Shown: positions 9,626-17,824 of the stretch, one piece after another
How positions within the stretch are numbered: the stretch's first letter is position 1
How the letters are laid out: every line of letters starts with the position of its first letter
Assembly (NCBI RefSeq): GCF_900101525.1
Contig: NZ_FMZD01000003.1
Coordinates: 62,001-126,000 of the forward strand
DNA length: 64,000 nucleotides
Source of the DNA: Marinilactibacillus psychrotolerans
Lineage (GTDB): Bacteria > Bacillota > Bacilli > Lactobacillales > Carnobacteriaceae_A
Reading direction: 5' to 3'
Notes under the pieces: generated by a model
What the model was told of the DNA's origin: nothing
Seen by the model: the letters and a program-made list of their open reading frames with translations, nothing else
Database searches by the model: none
Translations under genes and position numbers: made by a program

Positions 9626-9651
9626 AAAGATACTTCGCTAAAAGTATCTTT
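9626..9651 (-). terminator. Terminator candidate in the rnc / PRD regulator gap
   Basis: AAAGATACTT and AAGTATCTTT form a 10-bp perfect stem with a 6-base loop, followed on the minus strand by six T residues. It ends the beta-glucoside PTS operon just after its regulator gene. Confidence 0.88.
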
Positions 9652-9669
9652 CTATAGTTTAAAATGATA

Positions 9670-11616
9670 TTAATTTTTTACAGATTGAATGATTGAAATA
9701 AATTCATCATAGTCTGAACAGTGTAGTAATTTCGATACAATGGCAGGCGTATTTACAATTTTTCCTAAAATATCGTACAACAATTGTAAGTCTTCTTGGC
9801 TATCTTTTTCAACGTTCAAAAGACATATAAATTGGACTTTCCTTTCTCCCCAGAGAATTGGTTGATCCAATGTACAGAAAGTTAAAAATGTTTTTTTGGT
9901 TTGTGGTGTAATCGGATGTGGAATGGCCACATTATTTCCATAGGATGTTGGTGCAATTTCTTCTCTTTTTTCAAGTAAAAGCTGGTAGTCTTCCGGCAAA
10001 TCATGAAACGGTGTTAATTGATCAATTAAAAATTCAAAAACCTCTTCTTTAGTCTTTAAAGACTGATTTAAAAAAGTATGTTCTTTATTAATAAATGTAA
10101 TAGGATCTGAGTTATTCCCGCCTATGAATTGTTCAATCCTAGAAAGATCATACCGACTTAAAATTGTATTAACTTCAATAACGGGAACTGGAAGTATTTC
10201 TTTGATTGGAACAGCACTTATAATAAAATCAATGTTATTATAAGGAATCTCGTTGATTCTATATAGTTCTGTTGTGCCGACCACTTCTATTTCCGAGCGG
10301 AATTCCGAAGTGACTTTATATTGAATTAGTTTAGAACTACCCACTCCTGAGGCACAAACGATATAACATTTTTTTAAAAAATGCGCTTCTTTTTCTCTTT
10401 CCATTGCTGCACCGATGTGTAAAGCGATATAAGCTACCTCATTTTCATCAATTTCCACAGATAAAGTTTTTTTGATCTCAAGTGCTGCGATAATACCTGC
10501 TTCAAATGCAAGAGGATAATGTGCTTTAATATCTTCTAGCATAGGATTGCGAATGTTCATATTAAATTTATAGCGGTTAATTGCTGGTTTTAAATGTAAA
10601 GCTAAACTCATGATTAGCTCTTGGTCATCTAAAAGTGGTAGATTTAATTCTTTTTTCAACTGTAAAAGTATTTGATCAATTAATTTTTGAATCATTGGAT
10701 CAATAACTTGTTCATATTGAGATTTTGTATTATTTGATTCACCAATTAGCTTTGTTCCAAGCAAGTGAATTGCTATATAAGCGATTTCAATTTCAGGAAA
10801 AGTAACATGTAGTGATTGTTCAATTTGTTGAACGATTTTTTTAGCAACTGTATATTCTTTTTGGGTTTGAATATCTGATAAATCTTTTTCAATAAGATTT
10901 ACACTATAGCCTTCTTTGATCCTTTTATATGCAATAACAATATGTACAAACAGATTATTTAAAGCTACATCGGAAAGTACAATATCATTCTGATTGATTT
11001 GATCAAGTAGAATAGACCACATACTATTTAAAATAGGTTCATTGATCCCCGCAATTGAACTGACATTCTGCATATGAATTAGATTAGGTCCTGATTTTTG
11101 TTGATTGAATAAAAATTCTGACATAGCAAAACGGCGATTTAATTCAGTCCCTTTTAAGCGGATACCATAATTTGGTCGGCTGACTAGTTTTAGTGAATAA
11201 GGTTCAAGTAGTTGTTTAACTGTTTTTAGATCTGCTTGAATTGTAGAACGACTAACATGTATCTCTTCACTGAGATCATCAAGTTTCACAGGTTTACTTT
11301 CTTTCAAAAAAAGATTTAATAAATAATCAATCCGTTCATTCGGGGTATCTGGATTACTGCTGATTTGTTCTAATGACTGATCAATTTTTTCTAAATAATT
11401 GGTAAATAAAGGTTCGTTAAGAACAGTGAGTATAAATCCCTTGCCCTTTAATGCTTCTATTAGGGCCCCATTGCTTTTTAGATCTGTATTTAACTCTTTA
11501 ATGTCTTCTCGGATTGTTCTGGAAGAAACCTCAGTAATTGCTGCTAATTGTGTGCTCGTAATGGGATCAGTAGCAGAAGATAAGATAGTTAGAATTTTAA
11601 CTTTCCTATTTATCAT
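9670..11616 (-). CDS. PRD-containing PTS regulator, LicR/CelR type
   Basis: 648 residues. Order: HTH (residues 5-60, TSTQLAAITEVSSRTIREDI), a second Mga-like HTH (about 105-160), two PRD domains whose histidines are phosphorylated by HPr and EIIB (IAIHLLG and IALHIGAAME are visible), an EIIB-like domain (CASGVGSSKLIQYK, about 420) and a C-terminal EIIA-like domain with the expected His in NNVAIPHPI. These factors activate their own PTS operon when substrate is present. A start at 11622 would leave no spacing after AGGAGGG, so the second ATG is used. Last gene of the operon. Confidence 0.9.
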   Translation of the reverse strand: MINRKVKILTILSSATDPITSTQLAAITEVSSRTIREDIKELNTDLKSNGALIEALKGKGFILTVLNEPLFTNYLEKIDQSLEQISSNPDTPNERIDYLLNLFLKESKPVKLDDLSEEIHVSRSTIQADLKTVKQLLEPYSLKLVSRPNYGIRLKGTELNRRFAMSEFLFNQQKSGPNLIHMQNVSSIAGINEPILNSMWSILLDQINQNDIVLSDVALNNLFVHIVIAYKRIKEGYSVNLIEKDLSDIQTQKEYTVAKKIVQQIEQSLHVTFPEIEIAYIAIHLLGTKLIGESNNTKSQYEQVIDPMIQKLIDQILLQLKKELNLPLLDDQELIMSLALHLKPAINRYKFNMNIRNPMLEDIKAHYPLAFEAGIIAALEIKKTLSVEIDENEVAYIALHIGAAMEREKEAHFLKKCYIVCASGVGSSKLIQYKVTSEFRSEIEVVGTTELYRINEIPYNNIDFIISAVPIKEILPVPVIEVNTILSRYDLSRIEQFIGGNNSDPITFINKEHTFLNQSLKTKEEVFEFLIDQLTPFHDLPEDYQLLLEKREEIAPTSYGNNVAIPHPITPQTKKTFLTFCTLDQPILWGERKVQFICLLNVEKDSQEDLQLLYDILGKIVNTPAIVSKLLHCSDYDEFISIIQSVKN

Positions 11617-11717
11617 TAGCATCCCTCCTTTCCAGATTTTCTATCAGTATAAAAAGAACACAAGGCAAAAGCGCAGTAATTCGTTATCACTACGCTTATG
11701 TCTCAAATTGTTCAATT

Positions 11718-13103
11718 CTAATCGTTAAAACCGTTTTTCTCTGAGGCTTCTGCAAACCATGAAGCACTTTTTTTAGCAGTTCTTTGTTGAGTTTTGAGGT
11801 CAACTGAATAGAATCCATAACGATTTTTGTAGGCATTCATCCAAGACCAGTTATCCATAAACGTCCATAAATGATAACCTTTAACATTACACCCTTCTTG
11901 AATGGATTTATGCAGCCATTTTAGGTGATCTTTTATAAAATCAATACGGTAATCATCTTCAATGCGACCATCAACTAAGAATCGTTCTTCATTTTGAACA
12001 CCCATACCGTTCTCGGAAATAAAGGATTCAATATTACCATAGTTTTCTTTTAAATTAATCATGATGTCGTAAATGCCTTTTTCGTAGATTTCCCATCCAC
12101 GATAAGGATTCATTTTTCTACCAGGCATTTCATAATTATCAAAGAACCAGTCCGGCATAAAAGGGCTATCGGGATTCGGTTGGGAATCTCTTGCTTTTAC
12201 TCTCCTAGGTTGATAATAATTGACTCCAAGTAAGTCTACTAAATTCTCTTTAAGTAACGCTTTATCTTCTGGTTTTGTTGCTGGAAGCTGATTATATTCA
12301 GCAAGTAAGTCGATCAAATCTTGCGGATATTCTCCTTTAACTGCTGGGTCAAGGAAACTTCTATTAAAGAATAAGTCACAAATGTGAGAAGCTTTTAAGT
12401 CAGCAGGATTTTGGCTTCTAGGATATGATGGCGTCAAATTAAGAACAATTCCAATTTTACCATCATAATTTTCATGATAAAGTTTAACTGCTTTGGCATG
12501 GGCAACCATCGTATTATAACCTACTTGAATAGCTTTCTTTGCGTCAACAATATTTGGATAGTGAAAATCGTATAAATAACCTCCCTCTACAGGAACTACA
12601 GGTTCATTAAAAGTAAACCATTTTTTTACGCGATCTCCAAATAATTCGAATGCTTTTTCTGCATAATCAGCATAAGCTTCAGTAACTTCACGGTTTTCCC
12701 ATCCACCGATTTCTTGTAATTCTAAAGGCATGTCAAAGTGATATAAGGTTACGAAAGGTTCTATATCATTTCTAATTAATTCATCAAACACTTTAGAATA
12801 AAAATCGACTGCTTCGGGATTAACGTCTCCTCTTCCACCAGGAATTAATCTAGCCCAAGATATTGATAATCTAAAACTATTATGATGAATTTTTTTCATA
12901 TTCGCAATATCTTCTTTGAAACGGTTATAAAAATCAGATGTAACCTCAGGACCTATATTTTCGAAGAAACGATTTGGTTCGCTCTCATACCATTTATCCC
13001 AAATATTTTTACCTTTCGGTCCATTCTCTCCACCCTCAGTCTGAGTTGCGGAAGCTGCGCTGCCCCACCAGAAATTCTCTGGAAATTGATAGTCTAATGA
13101 CAT
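11718..13103 (-). CDS. 6-phospho-beta-glucosidase, GH1
   Basis: 461 residues of glycoside hydrolase family 1. The acid/base glutamate is in TFNEP (residues about 162-166) and the nucleophile in SENGMG (about 367-372), with the N-terminal FWWGSAASATQTEG pattern. GH1 enzymes in PTS operons cleave phosphorylated cellobiose, arbutin or salicin in the cytoplasm to glucose 6-phosphate and the aglycone or glucose. An upstream in-frame ATG at 13139 overlaps the IIA gene; AGGAGG at eight bases supports the start used. It follows IIA by 13 bases. Confidence 0.94.
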   Translation of the reverse strand: MSLDYQFPENFWWGSAASATQTEGGENGPKGKNIWDKWYESEPNRFFENIGPEVTSDFYNRFKEDIANMKKIHHNSFRLSISWARLIPGGRGDVNPEAVDFYSKVFDELIRNDIEPFVTLYHFDMPLELQEIGGWENREVTEAYADYAEKAFELFGDRVKKWFTFNEPVVPVEGGYLYDFHYPNIVDAKKAIQVGYNTMVAHAKAVKLYHENYDGKIGIVLNLTPSYPRSQNPADLKASHICDLFFNRSFLDPAVKGEYPQDLIDLLAEYNQLPATKPEDKALLKENLVDLLGVNYYQPRRVKARDSQPNPDSPFMPDWFFDNYEMPGRKMNPYRGWEIYEKGIYDIMINLKENYGNIESFISENGMGVQNEERFLVDGRIEDDYRIDFIKDHLKWLHKSIQEGCNVKGYHLWTFMDNWSWMNAYKNRYGFYSVDLKTQQRTAKKSASWFAEASEKNGFND

Positions 13104-13116
13104 TTGCATTTCCTCC

Positions 13117-13425
13117 TTATCTTGTTCTATATATTTCAACTAATTCAACTGCTAGATCTCGAACTGTCATAGCCGTCATTAAATGATCCTGAGAATGAAC
13201 AAGAATAATATTCAGTGGTTGTTCTTCTCCTCTAGCTTCATTTTGAAGTAGTTTAGTCTGATGTTGATGAGCTTTTCCTAGTTCTTCACTTGCCTCTTTT
13301 AATTTGTTATCTGCTTCTTCAAAGTTACCATCTTTTGCTTCGTGAATAGCTTCCATTGCACTTGATTTTCCATTACCTGCAAATAAGATAATTTGGAACG
13401 CAACCTCAGTCATTGTATCCATCAT
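13117..13425 (-). CDS. celC: PTS lactose/cellobiose-family EIIA
   Basis: 102 residues of the all-helical lac-type IIA family. The phosphorylated histidine is His77 in VHSQDHLM, aligned with His78 of staphylococcal LacF from memory of that sequence. EIIA takes phosphate from HPr-His and passes it to the IIB cysteine. GGAGG lies five bases before the ATG chosen (MMDTMTEV), which is four codons inside the longest reading. It lies between IIC and the GH1 gene, with a hairpin just upstream. Confidence 0.93.
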   Translation of the reverse strand: MMDTMTEVAFQIILFAGNGKSSAMEAIHEAKDGNFEEADNKLKEASEELGKAHQHQTKLLQNEARGEEQPLNIILVHSQDHLMTAMTVRDLAVELVEIYRTR

Positions 13426-13445
13426 ATAATCCTCCATAAAAACTA

Positions 13446-13483
13446 AAAGGAAAGCGAATGTTCAAAGACATTCGATTCCCTTT
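13446..13483 (-). terminator. Terminator-like hairpin inside the PTS operon (IIC to IIA)
   Basis: AAAGGAAAGCGAATGT and ACATTCGATTCCCTTT pair over 14 of 16 positions around a 6-base loop. On the minus strand it is followed by TTTTAGTTTTT and then the IIA ribosome binding site. It could reduce expression of IIA, GH1 and the regulator relative to IIB-IIC, or stabilise the upstream mRNA end. Confidence 0.6.
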
Positions 13484-13508
13484 ATGCAATTTTCTATTGT
13501 TAGTTAAT

Positions 13509-14807
13509 TTATTCAGCTTTTTGAGCTTCTTGAGCTTTTTGTTCTTCACCGTAATATTGGTTGTCTAATAATTTCAAGAATGGCAACCAGATAACAAATA
13601 CAATTCCTATATTAATTAATTGCATCACCGCACCCATAATTTTATTTCCCGTAGCCAAGTATCCACTTAATAAAGCTGGAGTTGTCCAAGGAACAATTAA
13701 TCCTGCTGGCTTAGGTGCAAATCCGATATCCATTGCAAAATAAGTTACAATAGCTACCACAACTGGAGCTAATAGCCAAGGGATAAGAATTAGTGGATTC
13801 ATTATAATTGGAAGTCCAAAGATAATCGGTTCATTAACATTGAATATCCCTGCTGGTCCACCTAAGTTACCAAGTTCTCGTAGTTGTCTACTTTTCGTTA
13901 CTACAAAAATAGCAATGATAACAGCTAATGTCATACCAGACCCACCGATACCTACTATAAATGTATCAATAAATTGTTTTGTTACGATATTTGGTAGTTC
14001 TTCACCAGCTTTAAAAGCTGCTAGGTTCTGGTCGTTTAAAGAATACCATATTGGATCGAAAACAGAGTTGATAATGATTTGTCCATGAAGTCCAAAGAAC
14101 CAGAATACTTGAATCAGTAGTACAGCAATAATTGTAGCAGGAAGTCCACTACCTAATGCTGTAAGTGGTTGTTGGATTAAAGTATATATAAAGTTCTGAA
14201 CTGTTTCAAATGATGTAAAGCTAAACAAAATTCTAATGACTAAAAATGCTGTCAGAGTTAAAGTAATCGGAATTAATGCGCTAAATGATCTTGATACTGC
14301 ATCTGGTACTCCAGCAGGCATTTTTATGGTTAAATTTTTTCTAACAAAAAAGTGATATAATTCTGCAGAAATAAATGCTGTAAATATGCCTAAAAACATT
14401 CCTTGAGCACCTAATGCACTAGTGGGAATTACACCTGTAGTGTCTTCTAGAATCTGAGGTGTCAAAACTAAGAAAGAAGATAACGCTACTACTCCACCAT
14501 AAATGGCTTCTCCACCACGTTGTTCCACCATTTTATAACCGATACCAATAATAACAAATAATCCCATAATACTTAATGTAGCAGCTGATGCAGGATCTAG
14601 TGCTGCTTTATATGCCTCGAAAGCTTCAGGACTTAACACCTGATCTAAAAATGGAAAGTTTGCAATAACTACAAATATTGAACCAAAAATAATGAGAGGT
14701 AACGCTACCATAAAACCATTACGTAAAGCTGTTAAATAGCGATTATTATTTAACTTATCCGCAATTGGAAGTAAGATATCCTCTAGTACGCTCATAAATT
14801 TATTCAT
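13509..14807 (-). CDS. celB: PTS cellobiose-family EIIC permease
   Basis: 432 residues with about ten hydrophobic segments, the membrane channel of a lactose/cellobiose-type PTS. The conserved loop NVNEPIIFGLPIIMNP (residues about 325-340) contributes to substrate binding, and the opening MNKFMSVLEDILLPIADKL is typical of CelB/LicC. It translocates the beta-glucoside while IIB phosphorylates it. The C-terminus is a charged Glu/Gln/Ala repeat (EEQKAQEAQKAE). AAGGAGG precedes the ATG; 29 bases separate it from IIB. Confidence 0.95.
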   Translation of the reverse strand: MNKFMSVLEDILLPIADKLNNNRYLTALRNGFMVALPLIIFGSIFVVIANFPFLDQVLSPEAFEAYKAALDPASAATLSIMGLFVIIGIGYKMVEQRGGEAIYGGVVALSSFLVLTPQILEDTTGVIPTSALGAQGMFLGIFTAFISAELYHFFVRKNLTIKMPAGVPDAVSRSFSALIPITLTLTAFLVIRILFSFTSFETVQNFIYTLIQQPLTALGSGLPATIIAVLLIQVFWFFGLHGQIIINSVFDPIWYSLNDQNLAAFKAGEELPNIVTKQFIDTFIVGIGGSGMTLAVIIAIFVVTKSRQLRELGNLGGPAGIFNVNEPIIFGLPIIMNPLILIPWLLAPVVVAIVTYFAMDIGFAPKPAGLIVPWTTPALLSGYLATGNKIMGAVMQLINIGIVFVIWLPFLKLLDNQYYGEEQKAQEAQKAE

Positions 14808-14836
14808 TTTTTTCCTCCTTGAGCTAAATAATCCTA

Positions 14837-15148
14837 TTAATTTTGTTCGATTAACGATATAGCTTTATCGAGTACAGCGACTCCGTCCACTCTACCGTAT
14901 GCTACAGGATCAATTACATCTAACGGTATTCCAACTTTTTCAGCAGTAACTGCAAATTTCTTTTTCATGAAACGCATTTGTGGACCAATCAATAAAACGT
15001 CAGCTTTTTCCATATCTGTTTCCGCTTTATCTTGAGCTACAGCCCAGATTTCAACTTCTTCACCACGTTTTGCTGCTTCTTCCTCCATTTTTGTTACCAA
15101 CAAACTAGTTGACATACCAGATGAGCAAGCGAGTAAAATCTTTTTCAT
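14837..15148 (-). CDS. celA: PTS cellobiose-family EIIB
   Basis: 103 residues. The phospho-accepting cysteine is Cys8 in LLACSSGMSTSLLV, followed by the family pattern (ADVLLIGPQMRFM). It passes phosphate from EIIA to the incoming sugar at EIIC. First gene of the five-gene operon; a strong AGGAGG lies upstream, and a cre site 44 bases before the start suggests CcpA control. Confidence 0.95.
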   Translation of the reverse strand: MKKILLACSSGMSTSLLVTKMEEEAAKRGEEVEIWAVAQDKAETDMEKADVLLIGPQMRFMKKKFAVTAEKVGIPLDVIDPVAYGRVDGVAVLDKAISLIEQN

Positions 15149-15191
15149 ATTATTCCCTCCTTTCTTTTCTTTCTATAGTCATATCATAAAT

Positions 15192-15205
15192 TAACAACGC
15201 TTACA
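15192..15205 (-). promoter_or_regulatory. Catabolite response element (cre) of the beta-glucoside operon
   Basis: The minus strand reads TGTAAGCGTTGTTA, matching the consensus TGWAARCGYTWNCW at 12 of 14 positions with the central CG intact. It lies 44-57 bases before the IIB start, near the expected promoter, so CcpA would repress the operon when glucose is present. Confidence 0.7.
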
Positions 15206-15284
15206 TATCCATGTGGTTAATTTCCGTTATGAAGTGGAAGTTTTATGTATGTTCTCAATGATTTTATAAAATTTCGAAAGTGAA

Positions 15285-15335
15285 AAACATCAGAAATCCA
15301 AAAAACAATCCATAATTTTTGGATTTCTGACGTTT
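15285..15335 (-). terminator. Long hairpin upstream of the PTS operon
   Basis: TCAGAAATCCAAAAA (15290-15304) and TTTTTGGATTTCTGA (15316-15330) form a perfect 15-bp stem; after one mismatch four more pairs extend it. On the minus strand it is followed by TGTTTTTCACTTT. It may stop read-through from the GTPase gene at 15527, or act as an attenuator if the operon promoter lies further upstream. Confidence 0.55.
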
Positions 15336-15526
15336 GATTCTCTGATGGAAATAATAACTATTAGATGAAGCAATTGATTAGGATAGTTTCAAATGCTCAA
15401 TGAAAGCTGCTTTTAAATATTCAGTAATAGCTAAAGTAGTCCTATAATGATTCAATCAGAGAATGAGTTTGAAATGAGCTGTTGAACTACCATTAGTATG
15501 GAATGGGGAAAAATAAATAATGAATC

Positions 15527-16804
15527 CTACCGCTTATTTTGACGCTTCTCAATCGTTTTCTTTATGGTAGGAATAATCTTTTTGTAAAAAGGTAAAGACT
15601 GATTATGCTTACTTTCTTGAAACTCATATTCACTTAAGGCCGTTTCTAATTCAGAACCTTTTTCAAATTCTAATTCTTTATGATTCATTTCGTTGTGGTT
15701 TAATTTAATATTTCTTTTGAATTGTTTGCGCATAAGATTTTCAATTAGCGATAAATCAATTGATTCACCAGCTTTTTCTTTGACGGTAATAACGCTTAAG
15801 ACTTCAATATAACTGATGGCCAAAGCGCTCGTCACAATTGATGCAGTAGTGCCACTGATGATACCGCCAACGATAGTTCCAGCCCCCGGAATGAACTTGA
15901 ATGCATTCGCCACTAATGTTTTACCTAATAAAGTAGCCGAGCTAGTTCCGCCAACAGCTGCTACAATGGAGACAATCGTAGATTTATCTAAGGAAATACC
16001 GAATATAGCTGTTATATGAGCAAGCAATGTTATTTGCATCGGCACTAACACTGAGGCGTCAGAAAAAGGAATCGGAATAAATCCAACACCAAAGCTAGTT
16101 GCTACATATCTAGTGGCCCAGCGTCTAGCATCTTTTGCTTTTTTCTCGATATCTGCCTGCTGGGCGTTCGTAAAAGCTTTCTGTACATCCTTTGGAATGA
16201 GTTGGAGCGATTTAGCAACTAACTCTTTTAATCCAAATGCAGGTATAACGTAATCATCAGAGATTTCATAGGGTTCTGACATGATAGTTTGAATAGCTGC
16301 TACTGGAAGGTTCATATCTTCTAAATATTTTTTAAATTCTTCAGCTGGTTTACCGATAGCTTGAGTTAATACGAGTATAACAGGAATTTTATCCGCAATA
16401 TCTGTGATTAATTCTAGTTCCATATCTTCAATACGTGATGAGGTAGCTTGAATACAATAGTAAACAACATGTATTGATTCTTGGCTGTTTTTATTTTTCT
16501 TTATTAAATCAAAAACTTCTTGTTTTACCTGCTCTTGAATAGATTGTTCTAATTCTAATCCTCTAGTATCGTAAAGAACAATTGGAATATTTTGTTTAGA
16601 TATTTTTCTTAAGTGTGTTGTAACGGGTTTCCCAATACCGGTATCCGCTAATTTTTCTCTGAAAATATTATTAATTAACGTACTTTTCCCCACTCCGGTT
16701 TTACCTGCAATAAGGATATTGACAGGCGCCATATTCTCAACTTCTTTTTCAGTTTTATCTAGTATTTCTTGAATCACATTAAGCTTATCGCCTGATAAAT
16801 TCAT
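15527..16804 (-). CDS. Era-like GTPase with C-terminal DUF697 domain
   Basis: 425 residues. The GTPase domain has G1 AGKTGVGKST (residues 33-42), a G2 threonine in PVTTH, G3 DTRGLE and a likely G4 LTQA, which departs from the usual NKxD. Residues about 225-340 form a hydrophobic, glycine-rich DUF697/YcjF-type domain (VGFIPIPFSDASVLVPMQ) expected to insert into or touch the membrane. A basic tail ends KKTIEKRQNKR. Such proteins are linked to envelope or stress functions, with no settled role. GGAGG precedes the ATG. It appears to be monocistronic. Confidence 0.8.
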   Translation of the reverse strand: MNLSGDKLNVIQEILDKTEKEVENMAPVNILIAGKTGVGKSTLINNIFREKLADTGIGKPVTTHLRKISKQNIPIVLYDTRGLELEQSIQEQVKQEVFDLIKKNKNSQESIHVVYYCIQATSSRIEDMELELITDIADKIPVILVLTQAIGKPAEEFKKYLEDMNLPVAAIQTIMSEPYEISDDYVIPAFGLKELVAKSLQLIPKDVQKAFTNAQQADIEKKAKDARRWATRYVATSFGVGFIPIPFSDASVLVPMQITLLAHITAIFGISLDKSTIVSIVAAVGGTSSATLLGKTLVANAFKFIPGAGTIVGGIISGTTASIVTSALAISYIEVLSVITVKEKAGESIDLSLIENLMRKQFKRNIKLNHNEMNHKELEFEKGSELETALSEYEFQESKHNQSLPFYKKIIPTIKKTIEKRQNKR

Positions 16805-16903
16805 AAATTGCCTCCTATTGTTAACATGATTACAAATAGTTTAACATGAATATTTACCAAAAAGGAAGAATCTAGATTCTCAGTTAGCATGAATAGCGAA
16901 AAA

Positions 16904-16940
16904 AGCATTCTGCCCGTTTCATAAAATAGGCAAGAATGCT
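16904..16940 (-). terminator. Terminator of the DUF1510 gene
   Basis: AGCATTCT-GCC pairs with GGC-A-AGAATGCT with one bulged base; on the minus strand six T residues follow. It lies 24 bases beyond the DUF1510 stop. Confidence 0.8.
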
Positions 16941-16963
16941 CACATTAAGGATAGTACTTGTTG

Positions 16964-17665
16964 TTACTGATATTCATCAGGAACTTTTGATAATTCTTCT
17001 ACTCGAGTTGGTTGCCATCCTTTTTCTTTGATAAACTGTAGATACACTCTATATACTTCAGTTTTATTTTCATTTGAAACCGTTGCTTCTACTCGGTTAG
17101 GACCGTCCCCGGCAATCCACCATTCGATAATATTACCTGAATCTAACCCAGTAACTGAAGTAACAGCTTGATTGATTTCAACACGATCTTGAGATCCTTC
17201 ATTAAAATTTGTAACATGTTCTCCAGATTGTTCAGTACCGATCGGGGTCCATTTACCAGTATAAGCTCTCTCAACAAGTGGATCATCAGATTCAGCTTCT
17301 TCAACATTACTTACTTCAGAATCATTTTTTTCTTCAGTAGGAGACTCCTCTGCTTCTGGGTCTTCACTATCTGCTTCACTAGTTTCCTCTTGAATTGCAT
17401 CTTCAGATTCTTTTTGAGCATCTTCAGTTGGAGTTTGTACATTCTCTTTTGAGGTATTCTGTTCTGGCTTTGAGTTCAGCTCTGTGTTAGGGGATATATT
17501 ATTCGAAATCTGATTTGAATCATTATCACGGATAATAAAAACATAGGTCAGTAATGCTAATAAAATAAAGACAAGAATAGCAATTACAACATAATAAATT
17601 TTATCGAATTTATTTTCAGAAGGTTTTTTTTCAGAACGGGATTGTTTAGAATGATTTCTTTTCAT
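16964..17665 (-). CDS. DUF1510 (YrrS-like) membrane protein
   Basis: 233 residues: a basic cytoplasmic start, one membrane segment at about residues 27-47 (YYVVIAILVFILLALLTYVF), a long Glu/Ser/Asp-rich linker (about 55-130), and a C-terminal globular domain (YTGKWTPIGTEQSGEHVTNF onward) matching the DUF1510 family of Bacillus YrrS. YrrS is found near cell-wall enzymes in Bacillus, so an extracellular envelope role is likely; no enzyme motif is visible. It stands alone with its own terminator. Confidence 0.8.
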   Translation of the reverse strand: MKRNHSKQSRSEKKPSENKFDKIYYVVIAILVFILLALLTYVFIIRDNDSNQISNNISPNTELNSKPEQNTSKENVQTPTEDAQKESEDAIQEETSEADSEDPEAEESPTEEKNDSEVSNVEEAESDDPLVERAYTGKWTPIGTEQSGEHVTNFNEGSQDRVEINQAVTSVTGLDSGNIIEWWIAGDGPNRVEATVSNENKTEVYRVYLQFIKEKGWQPTRVEELSKVPDEYQ

Positions 17666-17773
17666 GAAAGCTTGTCTCCTTTATAATAATGCTCTTCTTT
17701 TTATTATTAGCGTAGTTTAGCACACCAAGATTTCAATATTGAGTATATCGTATAACAACTAAACAACAAAAAA

Positions 17774-17808
17774 CACGCTCTCTGCAATAAAAATGAACGG
17801 AAAGCGTG
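17774..17808 (-). terminator. Terminator of the alcohol dehydrogenase gene
   Basis: CACGCT(C/T)TC arms form a 9-bp stem with one G-U pair around a large AT-rich loop; on the minus strand GTGTTTTTTG follows. Confidence 0.7.
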
Positions 17809-17824
17809 CAGACTTAATCTGTAA

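Larger units (their letters stand above)
15149..15526. other. 378-base gap upstream of the PTS operon
   Basis: No open reading frame of credible coding quality was seen. It holds the IIB ribosome binding site, a cre site at 15192-15205, a long hairpin at 15285-15335, and a pair of 10-base inverted repeats (ATTCTCTGAT at 15337-15346, ATCAGAGAAT at 15455-15464) around about 108 bases of AT-rich DNA. The operon promoter must lie here; an AT-rich stretch just downstream of the cre site offers several possible -10 boxes. Confidence 0.6.

Noticed and set aside
15296-15330. Possible LicT-type RAT antiterminator site, because GGATTGTT occurs in the hairpin loop on the minus strand
   Set aside because: Only the first eight bases agree with the RAT pattern; the rest does not, and the operon's regulator is a PRD activator with HTH domains, not a BglG/LicT antiterminator with an RNA-binding domain.
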